This document shows positions 5,639 to 6,526 of a stretch of DNA of 6,526 bases, one piece after another. The notes beneath the pieces were generated by a model. It saw only the letters and a list, made by a program, of their open reading frames with translations. It made no database searches and was not told where the DNA came from. Source of the stretch: an uncultured bacterium. GTDB taxonomy: Bacteria > Cyanobacteriota > Vampirovibrionia > Gastranaerophilales > Gastranaerophilaceae. Position numbers and translations under genes: made by a program. The stretch's first letter is position 1. Every line of letters starts with the position of its first letter. The DNA is taken from positions 1 to 6,526 of the forward strand of contig CALAWF010000123.1 in NCBI GenBank assembly GCA_937894665.1, written 5' to 3'.

Positions 5639-5745
5639 AATAAGTAAAAAAAAAATATAACTTAAAGTCTTTTTTTATAGATGTTTAGTTAGTTCCAATT
5701 TCTTAATATTTTGAGGAATATAATTACTGCTTTTTTATTTACACT

Positions 5746-5774
5746 TTGTGTATGCTAAAACGTTATTTTATAAT
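5746..5774 (+). promoter_or_regulatory. Promoter-like sequence pointing antisense into the last gene
   Basis: TTGTGT (5746-5751), a 17-base spacer and a perfect TATAAT (5769-5774) would start a plus-strand RNA near 5781. That RNA would read antisense into the gene at 5871-6526. No plus-strand gene starts after it in the window, so it could drive an antisense RNA or be chance. Confidence 0.25.
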
Positions 5775-5874
5775 TATGGTTTCACTTATTACTATAGTCG
5801 CTTATTTTGATTTAATAGACAGTTTAAATCATATAGATAAGATTATTGCGGAAATGATAAGTTTAGAGCCCTAA
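5752..5874 (+). CDS. Possible 40-residue single-span membrane protein
   Basis: The frame runs from ATG 5752 to TAA 5872-5874. It encodes M-L-K-R followed by an uninterrupted hydrophobic stretch of about 18 residues (Y-F-I-I-M-V-S-L-I-T-I-V-A-Y-F) and a short acidic/amphipathic tail ending I-S-L-E-P. Positive N-terminus plus one span is the usual look of bacterial membrane microproteins. Against it, no Shine-Dalgarno precedes the ATG, and a strong promoter-like sequence lies inside the frame (5746-5774), which would start RNA downstream of both possible ATGs. AT-rich DNA easily yields hydrophobic open frames. Its last four bases overlap the convergent gene's stop. Tentative. Confidence 0.3.
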   Translation: MLKRYFIIMVSLITIVAYFDLIDSLNHIDKIIAEMISLEP

Positions 5875-6526
5875 AATTCAAAGATAAAATCATCTGTTGG
5901 ATCTGATGTATTGGCTTGTCCTTCATCAAGTTCTTTTATCATTTGCGGGGTGATTAGATGTTCTAGTGCATTTGGTACAAACTTCTTTTCTTCTGGTTGG
6001 TCAGTAGTATTTTGTTTATTTACATTAAAAGTTCTGACATCTCGTGGAAAAAATCTAAGATGAATATTTTGTGAAATATTTTGTGAAATATTATTTTTTG
6101 AATATTGTTTAATCTTTTCTAATTGAGATGCTGCTTGAGCTTGATTTTGTGCTAAAAAATATCCATTTGTATCGGTTACGTTTTTTGAAAACTTACTACT
6201 CCACATGACAATATCATTTACATTGTCTGTTAGTACTGCTGTGGTTTGAAGGTTGTAAGGTTTTGTTGTTTTGAATGCGTTTGCAATTTCCAAAACCTCC
6301 CATAAATCTCTTTTGTTATTATTTTGTGTAGTTACAGAACTTGAAATTAATAAAATTGATTTTACATTAAATTTTTGGGAAATTTCTTTAAGTGTTTGAA
6401 AATCTACATTATTTGTAACGGCATATTTTTCAAGCATATTTTCGGTTTGATATTTAAGAGTTTCATTATGTGCAAGTGTTTGTCTTATGTTAGATAAATT
6501 TTTTGCTTTTATCGATTTATATTCGA
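5871..6526 (-). CDS. Hypothetical protein, C-terminal part; possible CsgG/LpoB-like envelope domain
   Basis: The frame ends at TAG 5871-5873 and stays open to the right edge, so 218 C-terminal residues are present and the start lies outside. A Met at 6437 is inside the open frame and has no ribosome binding site, so it is probably not the start. Numbered from that Met, an alternating helix-strand region contains F-N-V-K-S-I-L-L-I-S-S-S-V (23-35), then Y-N-L-Q-T-T-A-V-L-T-D (61-71) and N-D-I-V-M-W-S-S-K-F (74-83). The order (a strand ending the first block, then a strand with an Asp turn and a V-x-W strand) recalls the CsgG/LpoB-type fold of periplasmic lipoproteins. This is weak inference; the N-terminus that would show a signal or lipobox is missing. 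The C-terminal third is Asn/Gln/Asp-rich and probably disordered, ending in an acidic D-D-F-I-F-E-F. A short in-frame tandem repeat occurs within it. Confidence 0.75.
   Translation of the reverse strand, partial: EYKSIKAKNLSNIRQTLAHNETLKYQTENMLEKYAVTNNVDFQTLKEISQKFNVKSILLISSSVTTQNNNKRDLWEVLEIANAFKTTKPYNLQTTAVLTDNVNDIVMWSSKFSKNVTDTNGYFLAQNQAQAASQLEKIKQYSKNNISQNISQNIHLRFFPRDVRTFNVNKQNTTDQPEEKKFVPNALEHLITPQMIKELDEGQANTSDPTDDFIFEF
6063..6092. repeat. Tandem 12-base repeat inside the last gene, 2.5 copies
   Basis: AATATTTTGTGA is present at 6063-6074 and 6075-6086, with half a copy at 6087-6092. It is in frame and encodes the repeated residues N-I-S-Q, N-I-S-Q, N-I. The unit is a multiple of three, so copy-number change would lengthen or shorten the linker without a frameshift. 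Confidence 0.8.

Noticed and set aside
5644..5676. A run and T run in the intergenic region as a terminator hairpin
   Set aside because: The stem would be A-T pairs only, with no GC core; more likely simple low-complexity DNA.
1..6526. CRISPR arrays, insertion sequences, phage genes, toxin-antitoxin or defence systems
   Set aside because: No spaced direct repeats, transposase or integrase motifs, terminal repeats or effector pairs were seen. The GIY-YIG gene is a common stand-alone housekeeping-type protein rather than a homing endonuclease, and the tRNA has no adjacent attachment-site duplication.

Overview
This is a low-GC bacterial chromosome segment. The best taxonomic clue is FtsZ: it carries the G-V-E-F-W stretch after the GGGGGN motif, which I associate with Cyanobacteria and their non-photosynthetic sister groups. 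Combined with the AT-rich composition and several secreted or membrane proteins I cannot place in a named family, this suggests a Gastranaerophilales/Melainabacteria (Vampirovibrionia)-type genome. That assignment is an inference (about 0.6); other AT-rich phyla are not excluded. No phage, transposon, CRISPR or plasmid signature was seen, so this looks like ordinary chromosome with lineage-specific genes mixed in.

Layout. At 2-439 (+) is the 3' end of a charged coiled-coil protein, overlapping tail-to-tail with a small GIY-YIG nuclease-domain gene (405-677, -). That gene is divergent from nadK (NAD kinase, 755-1552, +). Then comes ftsZ (1696-2877, +), with its own promoter region and a clear Shine-Dalgarno site. 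A strong hairpin at 2896-2935 separates ftsZ from a convergent secreted protein (2936-3730, -) with a carboxypeptidase-regulatory-like domain. A tRNA-Leu(CAA) with its own promoter and terminator lies at 3863-3951 (+). A 69-residue hypothetical gene follows (4073-4282, +), and another hairpin (4302-4339) separates it from a two-gene minus-strand unit (5531 down to 4377). Those two small membrane proteins share spaced motifs and look like distant paralogs. A divergent AT-rich intergenic region with an imperfect inverted repeat follows. After it are a possible 40-residue membrane microprotein (5752-5874, +) and the C-terminal part of an envelope-type protein running off the right edge (5871 to past 6526, -).

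Function. The recognisable housekeeping genes are nadK (NADP supply), ftsZ (division ring) and tRNA-Leu. They are separated by terminators and appear to be transcribed independently, so this is not a functional cluster. The main points of interest are the tandem paralog pair, the secreted two-domain protein, and promoter placement suggesting leaderless or nearly leaderless transcripts for several genes, whereas ftsZ has a normal leader.
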